Assembly: GCA_010093685.1 (NCBI GenBank)
Contig: MU006221.1
Location: 487,530 to 551,529 of the forward strand
Direction: 5' to 3'
Origin: Ophiobolus disseminans
Lineage: Eukaryota > Ascomycota > Dothideomycetes > Pleosporales > Phaeosphaeriaceae
Length of the DNA stretch: 64,000 nucleotides
A program made the translations under genes and the position numbers. Every line of letters starts with the position of its first letter. Within the stretch, counting starts at the first letter, position 1. The notes below the pieces were generated by a model. That model saw nothing but the letters and a program-made list of their open reading frames with translations, was not told where the DNA came from and did no database searches. This document shows positions 45,273 to 57,144 of the stretch, in pieces.

Positions 45273-46302
45273 ACGGAGCGAGGGGAATTTTCCGGAGGGA
45301 GTCAGGAATTGACAAACCTATCCAACGTACCAGGAATCGATACTCGCAACATTGCCACAGCTATAACGTGCCCACGATGTTGCAGCACGCCGAAGTATCG
45401 GACTGTGCATTACTTAGCTGCACTGGCGAGAATCGAAACGTAGCAAGAAGCCATAAAGAAATCATGTGAGCATCGCGTGATGAGACAGAGATGTGGCCAT
45501 TGCCAAGTATGCTGATGAGTATGGCCATGGCATCAGGAAGGACGAATGGATTCGGTGCAGGAGATATTTGAGTTGTTATAATTCGAGAAGACTGGCCATC
45601 TTACACGAACAAAGACACGAATCGCGGAATTAGTGTGCTGACGCTTACACAATTCATCTAGCAGTGAAGCGAAGCAAAACAAAGCATGTGGAATAATTAG
45701 ATGCGACAGGTGAATATTGTGGAAACGATGTGTAGATTTGGATAATGCTCCATTATTTCCATTCCAAATCACCACCATCATCACACCCCACCCCACCAAA
45801 CCTCTCCACCGCCAAGCTCCCTCTTCAGTAACCTTCTAAACGCAGCATGACATGACACCGCTTCAATATCCGCCCAGCACCTTTGTCGCAAACATGTTTG
45901 CTGAATCATCTACACTGTGCAGACGCACGCGCACTAATCGGGACGGATCGGCTAGGGCTGAGGCGCGGACGGTACACTAAGTCGCCAAAGGCGGTTAGAC
46001 TACCCGTAAGTGAGGGGTGTGTGCAGCTCGGGAAAACAGAGCGGGAGCGGAGTCAGCGTCCGGCTATTTGTATTTGGAGGATTTGAGATTGGGCGGCTTT
46101 GTTGGTTGTGTTCTGTGGATGCGAGATTGGTTGGGGGATGGACATGTGACCGTCTGTGATGGACGCTTGGGTATACGAAGGAGTAGTGCATGTGGGTTTT
46201 GGCTATGGGCATGGCTGGGGAGTATATAATGCGTAGTCCTGCATTATTCAATGGGTGTCATAGCACTCTCATACATACCCGCGCGGAAGAGAAACTGAAA
46301 CC
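45273..46302. other. GMC promoter region and 7TM 3' region
   Basis: About 1.0 kb. Apart from the TATA box at 46223-46229, nothing clear is seen; short frames on both strands look random. Confidence 0.4.
46223..46229 (+). promoter_or_regulatory. TATA box of the GMC oxidoreductase gene
   Basis: TATATAA, 74 bp upstream of the ATG at 46303, a suitable distance for a fungal core promoter. Confidence 0.5.
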
Positions 46303-48144
46303 ATGCCATCAACATACGACTTCATCATCGTCGGAGGTATGATACATGATACACCACAACCTTCCCAACTCCAATCACTATACATACATACTAATACATC
46401 CAACACAGGCGGGACTGCAGGCTGCCTCCTCGCCCACAAACTCTCCCGCACAGCCTCGAAGCCCTCCATCCTCCTCCTCGAAGCCGGCTCCAACCCCGAT
46501 GGCGAGTACCTGCGCGCCCCCTCCCACCGCTACTCAGCATTGATGCTCCGCCCGGATCTCGACCACGGCTACGTTTCCGAACCTGAAGCCGGTCTGGATG
46601 GACGCCAAGTTGCGTATGCACGCGGGAAAGGCCTGGGCGGAAGCTCGATTCTGAATTTCGGCGTGTTTTTATATGGGAGCGATGAGGATTATAATCGCTG
46701 GGCGGAGTTGGCGGGCGGCGATGAAGATTGGAATTGGGATGCGGCGAAGAAGGCGTATCATGCCATGGAGAACTACGACTTCGCGGGCTCAGCACAGTAC
46801 AAGCACCTGGCTGACCCGTCGACGTCTGAGCACGGCACGTCTGGGTCGCTGAAAATTGGCCTGCCCCCGGTGTTGGAAGTGGGTGTTGTGCCGCAGATGG
46901 AGGCGCTGATTGAAGCCGGGGAGAAGATTAATTTGGATCCGAATTCTGGCGATCCGATTGGAATCAGTGTTTTTCCGTTTAGTTATAGCAAGGAAGGTAG
47001 GACGACGAGTGCGATTGCGCATTTGTTGGACGCGCCGGGGAATCTGGAGGTTTGGACGGGGGCGAAGGTGGAGAGGTTGGTGTTTAGTGGGGAGAGGGTT
47101 GTTGGGGTTGTTACGGAAGATGGGAGGGAAGGTATGTACTCATCTTTTCATTTCATTTCATCTAGAATTATTATAGGCGATGGCTAACGATACTCAGCAT
47201 CGTCGACAAAGGAAGTCATCTTAACAGCCGGCACAATCGACACGCCCAAACTCCTCCTCCTCAACGGCATCGGCCCCAAACCCGACCTCGAAGCGCTCTC
47301 TATCCCCGTGAAAAAGCACCTCCCAGGCGTAGGCCAGAACCTCTCAGACCACATCCTGTCTTTCATGTCTGTAGAAGTCTCGGGCACCACAAACGAGCGC
47401 TACTCCTTCGAGTCCTCGCCCTCCCTCCAAGCCACCGCCTCCGACCTCTGGGCAAAAGATAACTCGGGCTCCTTCGCCCTGCACAACAGCACTTTATACG
47501 GCGGCTTCCACAAACTCCCTTCCTTGCACAGCACGCCCGAATTCTCCGCCCTCCCCGGCAATTTGAAAGAATGGCTCAAACGCCCCACAGTCCCGGACTA
47601 CGAATTCATATCCAACGCGCTGCTCTGGCCGCCGGGTACGCAACTCACCCCAGGAAACAGCTACATGACCTTCATCGCGTTCCTCATGAACCCGCAGTCA
47701 CGGGGCAGCGTAACACTACGCTCGAACAAAGCGTCCGACAAGCCTGTTATAAATTTAAACTTTTTAACGCACCCGTACGACGTTGTTGCGTTTCGCGAAG
47801 CTATACGCGCCACGTGGACCAAAATCATCGAGAATCCGGGCATAAAGCCTCATGTGCGGAAAACGCTTCTCGGCCCGGAGTCGCTAAGTGATGAGGATGT
47901 GGATAAGTTTGCGCGCGAGACGGCGGGCACGGTGTGGCATGCGAACGGCACTGTGCGCATGGGGCGCGAGGAAGCCGGGGGTTGTGTGGATAGTGCTGGG
48001 AAGGTGTATGGGATTCAGGGACTGAGGGTTGCGGATTTGAGTGTTTGTCCGGTGACGACGAATAATCATACGCAGAGTACGGCGTATTTTGTGGGGAGTG
48101 TTGTTGGGGGGAAGGTTGTGCGGGAGTGGGGGTTGGATGGGTAG
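46303..48144 (+). CDS. GMC-family FAD oxidoreductase (AA3-like)
   Basis: Three exons (46303-46336, 46409-47131, 47198-48144) give 567 residues. The N-terminal ADP-binding motif IIVGGGTAGC is created by the first splice, followed by LLLEAGS; the GMC signature is GKGLGGSSILNFGVFLYG. The C-terminal signature has HANGTVRMG with the active-site His, and NNHTQSTAYFVG at the flavin-proximal site. No signal peptide is present, so it is more like intracellular alcohol or aryl-alcohol oxidoreductases than secreted glucose oxidase. Several GMC enzymes work in metabolite clusters. The substrate cannot be inferred. The first exon is 34 nt long, and its splice is supported because it completes the dinucleotide-binding Gly run. 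Confidence 0.87.
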
Positions 48145-48460
48145 GGAGGGGGAGAGGGTTGTGAGAGGAAACAGGGGAGGGGTATAGTGCATGGAAGTAG
48201 TAATGAGAGACGAAAGTAGAGTATTGCTGTGAGCAATTCGCTCGATTAGACTACATACTTACTAGACGACTAGACTATGAAACACAAGGGTATAAACCAA
48301 GAGAAAAAAGCACACGCCTCTATCTAGGCCGTACATCTCATCTCACTTCCATATTCCCGCTCAGAACTATTGTCTTCCATCTTCCCGCTCAAATCCATTA
48401 CCTTCCATCTTCCCCATCCCTCTTCTCTCCTCCCCACCGTTCCTCTCACTATCACACCAT
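48145..48460. other. Convergent 3' region, pyrimidine-rich
   Basis: About 315 bp between the ends of the GMC (+) and PhoD (-) genes. The part 48340-48460 is rich in C and T. No gene. Confidence 0.4.
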
Positions 48461-50686
48461 CTACCACCTACTCCCCTGATCCCTCAATGCCTCATTCACC
48501 ACCAACCCCGGAATACTAAACCCATACCCATCCGTCCTGCCCTCGCGATCAGAATTGCTAATCTCAACTCTAAGCGCAACATCTAGACCATAAGGCCCAC
48601 ACAAGCCCGTAGGCGTGAGGCCACTCGCTGCGGGATGACTCGTACCGGCGCCCTGCTCGCCGACATGGATGGGGTGGCGAGGGTTATCTTTCTTGGATGG
48701 CGGGGTGGAGACGGTTGAGCCGTTTACGGAGGGCGCTTGGCCGGGCTGGGGGCCGGGTGCGGAGAGTGTGTTTGTGGGCGGGAGAGCGGATTCCGTGATG
48801 ATGGCGTAGTTGCGGGAGGGCATTGTAGCGTGATTCTTATCCGAGGTCTTTTTCTCGATTTTCTCGGTTGGGCTGGGGGCCGTACCGTTCATTTGGTTGT
48901 TGAGACCGGTGGCGACGCGCTCGTTTTTGCTGTTGAAGCCTGGGTCTGTGTCGAAGATTTCGAGGAGCGTCTCGTCGGTGTCGTGATCGAGGTGGTGGAT
49001 CTTGTTGCGGCGGGCGAGGAGGTTGGCTACAGCCTGTGGGGGCGGCTTGTTGGTGATGGCTGAGCTGATGATGTTGGGGATGTAGCGCCAATCTTGTTCG
49101 GCTGGGATCTGATGCTTCGGATTCGAGTAGAAGCGTCCGACAGCTCCAAGATGGACGTCTCCTCCGAGGATGGTCACACGCGCGGAAAACTTCTTGGAGA
49201 AGTTCTGCAGCAGCTGAATGAGCTCGCGGCGCTCAGCCTTGTGCTGGCGGGCGGTGTAGTGATCGTCCAAGTCATCGAGCAAATCGACCTTGCCGTCAAA
49301 CTGGTTGAAGAAGCCACCAGCGAAACCGAAGCGCTTGTTGAGGAACTTGATGGGTGCGATGAGCGGCGACTGTAGGATATTCTCCAACCAAATCAGACGC
49401 GGATATGCGATGGGCACACCAAGCAGCAAGATGAGATGCTTCAGATCCGGGTTTGCCGTGTACTCCTTATCCAGTCGGTCAAACAGCAGCTTGTACGTCT
49501 CGGGGTAGTTGATCTGATGGCGAGTACGCTCCGTCCGCGCATCAATGCCAGCAAACGCAATGCGCGCGCCCAGCTGGCAGTAGATGCTCCGGCTGCGCTC
49601 CTCCACGTACGGGCCCGGCTTGTGTCCAAGCAAGTACGATGGGTCGCCGATGTCATCCGTCATAACGAAGGTATTGTCCAGCTGTACAGGATCTGCCGGT
49701 GTTGTGCCCTTCTCGCCAACATTGGTTGTGACGGGCGCATCGGTGGTGTAGGTGCTCTTCGGGGGAGCGAGGTGGTGCTGGAAGAGCAGGTAGTACTTGT
49801 GCGCAACGCCACCAATGCCTCGGAAGACGGCGCACTTCATGAAGTGATCGGTGTAGGAGCCGAATCCGTCGATAATGTCATGGTCGTCCCAGATGTTGAC
49901 CTGCGGGATCTGGCCGTTGGCGGTAGAAAAGGGCCGCTGGCCGTACCACTTCACGTAGTTGTTAAAGTAGTACTCGTCGCAGTCTGCACGCATCTTCTCG
50001 CCGAACGGGTAGTCGCGGCGCTTGTGGGGGTTGTGAATGGCTGTCCACTCCTTCAGCGGGCCGTCCACGCGCACTCCATCGTTGTAGATCTGGTCGCCTC
50101 CTCCGATCATGACGTGGAAGGGCTTCTGCTCGTGCATGCGCAGGACGTCGTTCCAGAGCGCCGGGCCGGACCATGCGTCGACATCAGTGCCGACGCTGAA
50201 GCCATTGCAGGAATGGAACATGATGCGCATCGACTGCGAGGCGGCGGGGATGACAAAGTTCTGCGGCTTGTCATGCTTCTTGCGGTCGACGTAGACGAGT
50301 CCGTCGATGTTGTAGTTCCAGCGCGACTCGAACTGCTGGAAGGGCGCCTCGACGATGAAGCGCCAGAAGGCCCTCTTGCGGTCTTCGTAGAGCTTCTCGC
50401 CGTGGAAGGTCCGCGCCTCCACGCTGAACCTGACATGGCCGGCACTTTGATCAACTGCGCCGGCTGGTGAGAGCACGAGCTGGGGGTTCTGCTGGCCGGG
50501 CGTGGTGACGATCAGGACACTGCCGTGCCAGATTGGCTGGCCCGTCTGCTGGTTGCTGGTGCGCCTGTAGTTGAGGAGCGGTCCGCCAATGACATCGACG
50601 CCTTCTGAGGTGCTGACGACTTGGGGTCCTTGTCCAACGCCCGTCACGCCGCTGGGGTCTTCGCGGACGGGGACGGATTCGGTCAT
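48461..50686 (-). CDS. PhoD-like metallophosphatase-domain protein
   Basis: Intronless, 741 residues from the first ATG (50686). The metallophosphatase motifs are in order: GGGDQIYND (about 195), NIWDDHDIIDGFGSYTD (about 265) and GGDVHLGAVG (about 508), as in the fungal PhoD-like family. An N-terminal beta-rich domain of about 130 residues precedes the catalytic part, and the 200-residue C-terminus is largely disordered, with a conserved-looking YGLDVALRVEISN segment near its end. PhoD relatives hydrolyse phosphodiesters/monoesters using Fe/Ca or Mn. This fungal subgroup lacks a signal peptide and is probably cytosolic or membrane-associated. A 344-residue open frame lies antisense to it and is a shadow. 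Confidence 0.85.
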   Translation of the reverse strand: MTESVPVREDPSGVTGVGQGPQVVSTSEGVDVIGGPLLNYRRTSNQQTGQPIWHGSVLIVTTPGQQNPQLVLSPAGAVDQSAGHVRFSVEARTFHGEKLYEDRKRAFWRFIVEAPFQQFESRWNYNIDGLVYVDRKKHDKPQNFVIPAASQSMRIMFHSCNGFSVGTDVDAWSGPALWNDVLRMHEQKPFHVMIGGGDQIYNDGVRVDGPLKEWTAIHNPHKRRDYPFGEKMRADCDEYYFNNYVKWYGQRPFSTANGQIPQVNIWDDHDIIDGFGSYTDHFMKCAVFRGIGGVAHKYYLLFQHHLAPPKSTYTTDAPVTTNVGEKGTTPADPVQLDNTFVMTDDIGDPSYLLGHKPGPYVEERSRSIYCQLGARIAFAGIDARTERTRHQINYPETYKLLFDRLDKEYTANPDLKHLILLLGVPIAYPRLIWLENILQSPLIAPIKFLNKRFGFAGGFFNQFDGKVDLLDDLDDHYTARQHKAERRELIQLLQNFSKKFSARVTILGGDVHLGAVGRFYSNPKHQIPAEQDWRYIPNIISSAITNKPPPQAVANLLARRNKIHHLDHDTDETLLEIFDTDPGFNSKNERVATGLNNQMNGTAPSPTEKIEKKTSDKNHATMPSRNYAIITESALPPTNTLSAPGPQPGQAPSVNGSTVSTPPSKKDNPRHPIHVGEQGAGTSHPAASGLTPTGLCGPYGLDVALRVEISNSDREGRTDGYGFSIPGLVVNEALRDQGSRW

Positions 50687-51703
50687 GCTGGGTGGTCGGG
50701 GGAGATACAATTGGGTTGGGGAAGTAGGAGGTGTGAAGCGCGCCGAAGATATCTAGCACGCCACTGTCCAGTCAGTCCCGCGCCTCGAGTCACGCAAGGG
50801 GACTCACCAATGCCTATGCGCTCGTCAGGTAGTGTCTAGCCTTGCGCTTCAGTCGCTACTATACAGCGAATTTGTTCGATTACGTGAAGACACGCAGGGT
50901 ATCAACGCTGGATAAACAGGGCAAACAGAGACGTCGTGTACTGAGGCGAAGTGAATGCGCCGCGCATCAAACTACCAGCAGCGGCAAGAAAGTTGTTGTG
51001 CCATTCACACGAAGCAGGGATACGGTGCCGCTAGCCGAATGTTATGACATCGAGGACTCTCCCGTTGCGCCGCCTTCCCACCAATGTACATCTTAATCTC
51101 TATTCAGTGGGTCACCTGCACGATCTCCGGCGCACTACAATCACGATCTACTGCACTCTTAAATTATCTTCTGTCGTCGTGATGAACTTGACTTCCGCAA
51201 TCGTTGCTATGCGACCTCGAAACAGCCACAGGTCCAAGGTCCACATATGCACGCCAAGCTAATTCTTGTGCGATGGATGACGCCGATCAGTGTGGCTGTG
51301 GTGGCGGTGTGCATGCAGCTGGCCAGTCAATTGGCTTGGATTGGAATCGTGTCTGCAGCAGGTATCGCGTTTTCAGCTGAAGAAGGTTGAGCGACATGAG
51401 AGTCGGGTAATATTTGCAATTTGCAGCTTGCTTGCTTTAATGTTGGGGCCGTTCGTGTTGCTGAGCTGACACTCCAGCTGTTGTGGGATAATGGGCACTG
51501 CCACCAAGTGTTGCACGAATTCGTGTCCCCAGATTTTAATGGTAAGCCTGCCTGTACTCACGACGTTTCTAAGACTGCATTTGGTGCACAAAAAAGTTGT
51601 GAGGATATACAGGCTTCATGTTAAGATTCTTGAATAAACGCCGCCCAAATGCAGATGATCGTGATTCTCATGCCCAATCCTACCCATGTGTTGGTACCTC
51701 TCA
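50687..51703. other. Intergenic, nothing clear
   Basis: About 1.0 kb between the PhoD start and the NBP35 stop. The short plus-strand frames show no domain. Confidence 0.4.
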
Positions 51704-52804
51704 TCACTGGTCCTCCTCAGGCAGCACATCCTCTGCCCTCAGCCCCATCTGCTCCCCCACTCTCCTCACCACCTGTTTAATCGCGCTACAAGCCGGACTG
51801 TCCGGGTATGCAGTAAGGAAGCTCTCGCCATAGTCGCACGCCATGCCAATCCTTGGATCCAACGGAACAGCGCCCAGAAATGCAATATTTTCATCTTTCG
51901 CCAACTTTCTCGCTCCCCCAGTACTTGCGCGAAAGATCTGGGACTCGTGCTTACACCCAGGGCACACGAAGCCTGACATATTCTCGACTATACCCAGGAT
52001 GGGTATGCTGGCTTTTCGGCAGAAGTCGATTTCCTTGCGCACGTCCAAGAGCGATACTTCTTGCGGTGTGGTAACGAGAACCGCGCCGTCGACGCCTGAG
52101 GCCTTTAGGAAGCTGTTCACCGACAGATGCTCATCACTTGTGCCAGGTGGTGTATCCACTATGAGAAAGTCCAACTCTCCCCAGGTCACATCCATCAAGA
52201 ACTTCTTGATCAGGCCATTCTTCTTCGGTCCACGCCAGATGACTGCATCGTCCCGGTTAGGCAGCATGAACTGCACGCTCATGACTCCCAGGTTCTCGCT
52301 GACCCATACAGGCTCCCAGCCTTCTGCTGTAACATGTATTGTCTCTTCTTCTACGCCCATCATCTTGGGTATGCTGGGGCCGCATATATCCGTGTCCATG
52401 AGCCCAACGGTGGAGTCTGGATTTGCGCTGAAGCCGTGAGACAGCATAGTGCTGAACGTAGACTTTCCAACGCCACCCTTACCAGACAGAACGAGTATCT
52501 TGTGCTTTACAGAGGAGAGGCGTGCGGTGATCAGTGGTATGTCGGGATCTGGTCCCTTGGGAGCGGAAGCGCATATCGCCTGGTTCGGACATCCGGCGCA
52601 GTTGTCTGCCAGGCCTGCTTTTTCTGACTCGGGGCCAGGGCAGTGTTCTGTATTGCATGTAATTAGCAGGATGTAGAAGATCGTACGAAGGAGGGGTGGG
52701 GGGAGGGGGCGCAACGTACCTGGCTCAGGCGCAACAAGCTTGGGTGCTACCTTAAGCGGAGCATCAAAATCTACTTGGATCGGCTCTTCGAGCGAGGGTG
52801 CCAT
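51704..52804 (-). CDS. NBP35: Cytosolic Fe-S cluster assembly ATPase NBP35
   Basis: Two exons (52804-52720, 52647-51704) give 342 residues. The N-terminal ferredoxin-like cluster motif is C31-x13-C45-x2-C48-x5-C54, which distinguishes Nbp35 from Cfd1. The deviant Walker A GKGGVGKS is at 84-91, LIVDTPPGTSDEHL is the switch/Walker B region, and the bridging-cluster CPGC motif (FVCPGCKHE) lies in the C-terminal part. With Cfd1 it forms the scaffold of the cytosolic iron-sulfur assembly machinery, which supplies nuclear and cytosolic Fe-S proteins and is essential in yeast. The 72-nt intron falls just before the first cluster cysteine, and only the spliced form restores EPEHCPGPES. Confidence 0.95.
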   Translation of the reverse strand: MAPSLEEPIQVDFDAPLKVAPKLVAPEPGTLRPLPPPLLRTIFYILLITCNTEHCPGPESEKAGLADNCAGCPNQAICASAPKGPDPDIPLITARLSSVKHKILVLSGKGGVGKSTFSTMLSHGFSANPDSTVGLMDTDICGPSIPKMMGVEEETIHVTAEGWEPVWVSENLGVMSVQFMLPNRDDAVIWRGPKKNGLIKKFLMDVTWGELDFLIVDTPPGTSDEHLSVNSFLKASGVDGAVLVTTPQEVSLLDVRKEIDFCRKASIPILGIVENMSGFVCPGCKHESQIFRASTGGARKLAKDENIAFLGAVPLDPRIGMACDYGESFLTAYPDSPACSAIKQVVRRVGEQMGLRAEDVLPEEDQ

Positions 52805-53118
52805 GATGAGTGTGAGTGTCCTGAGTGTAGACAGGCATGGTGATGTGTCGAACCTTGGAAGGCAAAGAAGCGAGCAGCTTGCTAATCAGGATCCCTCGTA
52901 GGGCTGAAAGCGCTTGTCATTTTGCCCCACGACTTCCGATTCTCGGAACACCTATCCGACACCTGCAGGGTCTCAATCACAACACAAGATACTGTATGCG
53001 ATTTATATATTCATTGAGTCAATGCTCTATTTAGGCAAGCCATGCTGTTCTATCGTATGTTCATCATCAACCCCATGTTACGCCAACCTATAGTATTCCA
53101 ACCCCGTAGAACCATCAC
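52805..53118. other. Short intergenic region
   Basis: About 310 bp: promoter of NBP35 and 3' end of UBA1. No distinct motif was seen. Confidence 0.35.
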
Positions 53119-56100
53119 CTACTTCAGCTTGACCATAACGTACGGAATTTCGACATCCTCTTCGTTCGCATCTTCGGCGGTAATCTCGAAGATGACGTTC
53201 TTCTGGTGATCCGGGACCGCCTTCTTGCTGACGTGCTCAACGAGCTTGCTCATTCTGTAGCTTGTTAGCATAGTTCATGTAGTAGCTGAAATTTGGTACT
53301 TACGATAAGCCCATGCGATCCTTCAACTTGGCTGGTGGGTAGAAGGACGCATACAGCAAGCTGACGCCAGAGCTGACCATCTGTACCGAAAGACCCTTCT
53401 TCTCGAAGTAGTCAACAAACTCACGTAGGGTAATGTCTTCGACTTCAAATCGATCCCAGAGCTTGTCAATGGTGACCTCGCCATCCGGACCAGTGTACTT
53501 GCCCTTTGGACTGGCGATTGGCTCACTGAATCCGAAGAAGGGAAGCGCCAGGTTGATGAAGCCATTCTTGTATTGCTCAATGTCGGTCTTGCCATCGATG
53601 ATCTTGTATAGCTCAAGATTGACGAGGCCAGTGACGAGCGCCGTGGTTGTGGCAATGGCTGGGATGATCTTGCCGGCGATGAACTTTGTCTTGTGTCGGT
53701 CGGCAGTCTCGATCTTGTAGTTCTCCGCGCGGAGGTTGCTGGCCGCAGTGATGAAGTCGATGTGGTGGTTGGTGTCGTCATCCTTCTCAAACTCGACGGG
53801 TTCTAGCTTGTAGCCAGCAAGCGACTTTGGCGCCGGAAGCTGATCGATAATGTTGTCCAACGAATCATTCTCATCGCCACCGGTCTGGTTGTTGGAGTTC
53901 GGGTCTGGGTCCGAATCATTCGCTTGGATCTTGACGGTGGGATCAGGCTTGAAGTCCGGAACGATCATGTCGTTCAATACCTCGACGTAGTGCTCTCGTG
54001 TCGCATTCGGCTTGATACCATAGTTAAAAGCGTGTAGGTGAGCACCCGCCTCGACATATGTGAAGTGGGTAGCGTTGTTGGGATCGAACTTCAACGGATC
54101 TGGCGCACGCTTTGGTCCTGACCAGAACTGCTGACCTGATCCGGTTGTGGAGTCTTTGGGGAAGTTGTAAAGAAGTTGAGCAATCTGGTGGTTGTAGCTC
54201 TTCTCGAACTGGTGGCGCGCCCAGATAATACAATCGTCATAGGACAGTGGCTTCTCTGTCACTAAGAACTCCTTCAATGTCTCGAGAGTCTGCTTTTCAT
54301 TGCCAGATTGCTTCAGAGAAGCGCCAAGGTAATCAGGTTGTGTCAGATACAGGTTGACGATTTCTGGTCCCTTGACGAACAGCGAGTCGAACGCTTCGCG
54401 TGCCCATGCAATGGTGTGCTCGATTCGGTTCGGGAAACTCCTCAGCGTGCACATTGGGAACGACTTCTCCGGCGGGTCTTGTGATGACGAGTATGATTCG
54501 GTGATGAACGGTAGAACGACCTGCGTGTTGCCCTTTGTGCCGAGAGTACCGCTGTCGAGCAGAGGCTTGCGGAAGAAGACGCATCGTCGGTCAACATATG
54601 TGCGCGCCTCTACGTTATCCAGAGCGTTTGTTACAGCGTCCAGATCGTTCCAGAAAGTCTCGTTGAAGATGTGCTCAGTTTCCGGGCCAACCTTGTCTTG
54701 CAGGGTCACAATCTTGCCCTGCAGATCCGGGTTCATTGCCGCCACTGACTTGGCAGCCGCGTCGCTCTTGAGTTTGCCAACATCTGTGGGCCTGAACAGG
54801 AACTGTCGGTTCAGGTTGCTCTTCTCGATCTGATCGTTATCTGTGACTGTAATCTTGCCCTGTGGTCCTGCACCCAGACCCATCATCGCCCAGTTCTTCA
54901 GCATTTCGCAGCCGATAGCGCCAGCGCCAACGAGGAACTGCTTCATGTTGCCGAGCTTCTCCTGGTACTCCTTACCAAGCACAGCAATCTGACCATCATA
55001 ACGCGAGCCAATCGGGGCGCACTCCTCCTCCGAGCGCTTTGAGGACGTAGGTATCGACTCTAGCGAGTCGAAGTAGAGGAACTGGTGGATTGGGTGGAAC
55101 TTTCCGGAGACTGACTTGAGAACTTCTTGCGCTGCCATGCCGCCAAAGAATGCAGCAATAGGGCTGAGATCTCCACGTGCCTGGTAACTCAGCTCCTTGA
55201 TCAGCTTCTCGTCGAGCTTCTCTTCTCCTTGTCCCGCAATACCCTGCGCAAGCTTCAACACCTCTGCCGCATCGGCGTCGTGGTGCGGTCGGGGGAATTC
55301 GCCCTTGTGGAGGTTCGCGAACTGATGGAGAGCCTGAATACCAACATGGAGCTGTTGCGGTCGGTCGAACTTGGCGAAGTCGGAGATCATGAGCTCAGGC
55401 TTCTTTAGCTGCTTGCTGAATGGCTCGAAGTCAATGATCTTGGGCATCTTGACCTGGATGTACTGACCGCCGCCCTGGTATGTTCCAAGACCAGAAACAT
55501 CGCCAACGGAAAATGTGTAAGGGCCCTTGACCTCAATCTTGCGTGGATCGCAGCCGTTCAAAGCATCCATGCCCTTGACCTCGGAGAACGTGACCCAGTC
55601 ACCGTCCTCTAGACCGTGCCGGGTCTCGTCCAGGGCGGATACTAGGCCATTCTCATCGATGCCTGCTATTATGCCGTTGGTGGCGTTCTCGCCGGTGGGG
55701 TCGCCGATGGCGAAGTTCTTGCCAAAGTCGGTGAAGATGCTACCAAAGAGACCGTAGGTGTCCGCGATGACGACGTAGATGCGGTTTTCGTGGCAAAAGT
55801 CGGCGACCTTGGTCTGTATGTCAAGTGTGGTGTCGGTGAGCACTACCACCTGAAACTGCTTCAGCGCATCGAGGTCCGAAGTCAGATCCTGCCCACTGAA
55901 CTCGTGCACGGGTGTGTATGGGTTGAGCTCCGAGACTCGCGGGACGGTCACGGATGCGCGCGGCTTTCCGACGTCTTCGGGGTGGAGGAAGAACTGCGAC
56001 GACAGATCGGCGAGTGCTGCGGGCTTGGGGTCGAACAGCGTCAGCGACTTGACACCGGCGAGGGCGATGTTCTTTGCAATCTCGACACCAAGACCTCGCA

Positions 56101-56281
56101 GGCCGGCGATGAGGACGTTGGAGGAGCCCATGCGCTTCATAGCCTCGTGGCCCAGCACGTAAAGCTGCCTGCTGTAGAGCGACTCGTCGATCTCGCCATT
56201 GCTGCCAGAAGCCTCTTTGAGCTGTTCGACAGCTGTGGCGGGGCTGTCGATCTGCATGCTTTCCTTGGTTGTGTTAGCCAT
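53119..56281 (-). CDS. UBA1: Ubiquitin-activating enzyme E1
   Basis: Two exons (56281-53304, 53254-53119) give 1037 residues, the usual E1 length. The inactive adenylation half begins with LYSRQLYVLGHEAMKRM and VLIAGLRGLGVEIAKN; the active half has the ATP-binding FLVGAGAIGCEMLKN. The catalytic Cys611 lies in SFPMCTLRSFPN. The C-terminal ubiquitin-fold domain, which recruits E2 enzymes, spans the single intron: without the second exon the protein would lose its last 45 residues, ending PYVMVKLK. It starts the ubiquitin cascade in cytosol and nucleus and is essential. The start ATG is followed by a short disordered leader. A small upstream open frame and a possible 5' leader intron lie at about 56340-56440. 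Confidence 0.95.
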
Positions 56282-57144
56282 GTTGGGTGTTGGGATGGAG
56301 GAGCGAAGGAGAGGCGAAGTGTAGCTTAGCCTTGGGGCGACACAGGACGAGGGCCTTCCATGTTACAAATACACCCCGCCAACGGCGCTGCCTTGCCCGC
56401 CAACACGCCAGACCGGGGCTTCACTTACTGCCATGACCTTTTCTTTCTTATTTGGACCTTCGTCCGTGACGGAGAGCTTTCTCTTGGACGCCAACTTGCC
56501 GACCGTCGCACTTTTGGGGAGCTGTGAAGTGGCAGCAGCGGCGTGTTCGACGACTGCGGGGTGTTGTTGTGTTTGGAAGCGCGGTTGAAGCAGTCAAACG
56601 GGTTGGCGTTTGGCTGATGAGTTGAAGCGGAGAGTGTGGGAGCGACTTGGTGTGTTCAGGGCAGCAGCGGCGGGCAAGTGTCGTTATATGGAGACTGGGT
56701 TCGAAGGTGCTCGCCGGAGCTCCAAACAAAGGCTTGGCGTACGTTTTGCTAGGCAGCTCTCGGATGCACTTTCCGCTTCGACACTCATCTCACCATTTCG
56801 ACACGTCTTATTTGCCTTTGTGCTATTCTAATCACACAGCCTCCCTCAATCGTTATCCCCTACGAAAAGGCAGCCAGCTATTTGCGCGTGCTTTTTCACG
56901 CAGCGCAGGAGCATTTTATCCCATCGACCACTACCTAGGTAACCACCTGGCCACCCACAGCCTCATATACATTTGTAACACCACCCGGCAGCTGCCTCCG
57001 TAGTAAGCAGCTAGGACAGGGAGCTGGTTCTCTGCTCTAGTCATGAATGTCTCTCTTCTGTCAGCATTGCCGCAGTGGCTGCATCTCAGACTTTCGTACC
57101 TTCCATCTCATGAACGAACCACGCGAGAGACGGCATTGCAACCC
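56282..57144. other. UBA1 promoter and leader
   Basis: About 860 bp. On the minus strand, an ATG at about 56434 followed by GTAAGT suggests a short upstream ORF or leader intron for UBA1. The palindromic word TACCTAGGTA is at 56932-56941. No gene was recognised; overlapping plus-strand frames look random. Confidence 0.4.

Noticed and set aside
49436..50470. 344-residue open frame on the plus strand
   Set aside because: It is fully antisense to the PhoD-like gene, whose motifs are clear; the frame is a product of GC-rich codon use.
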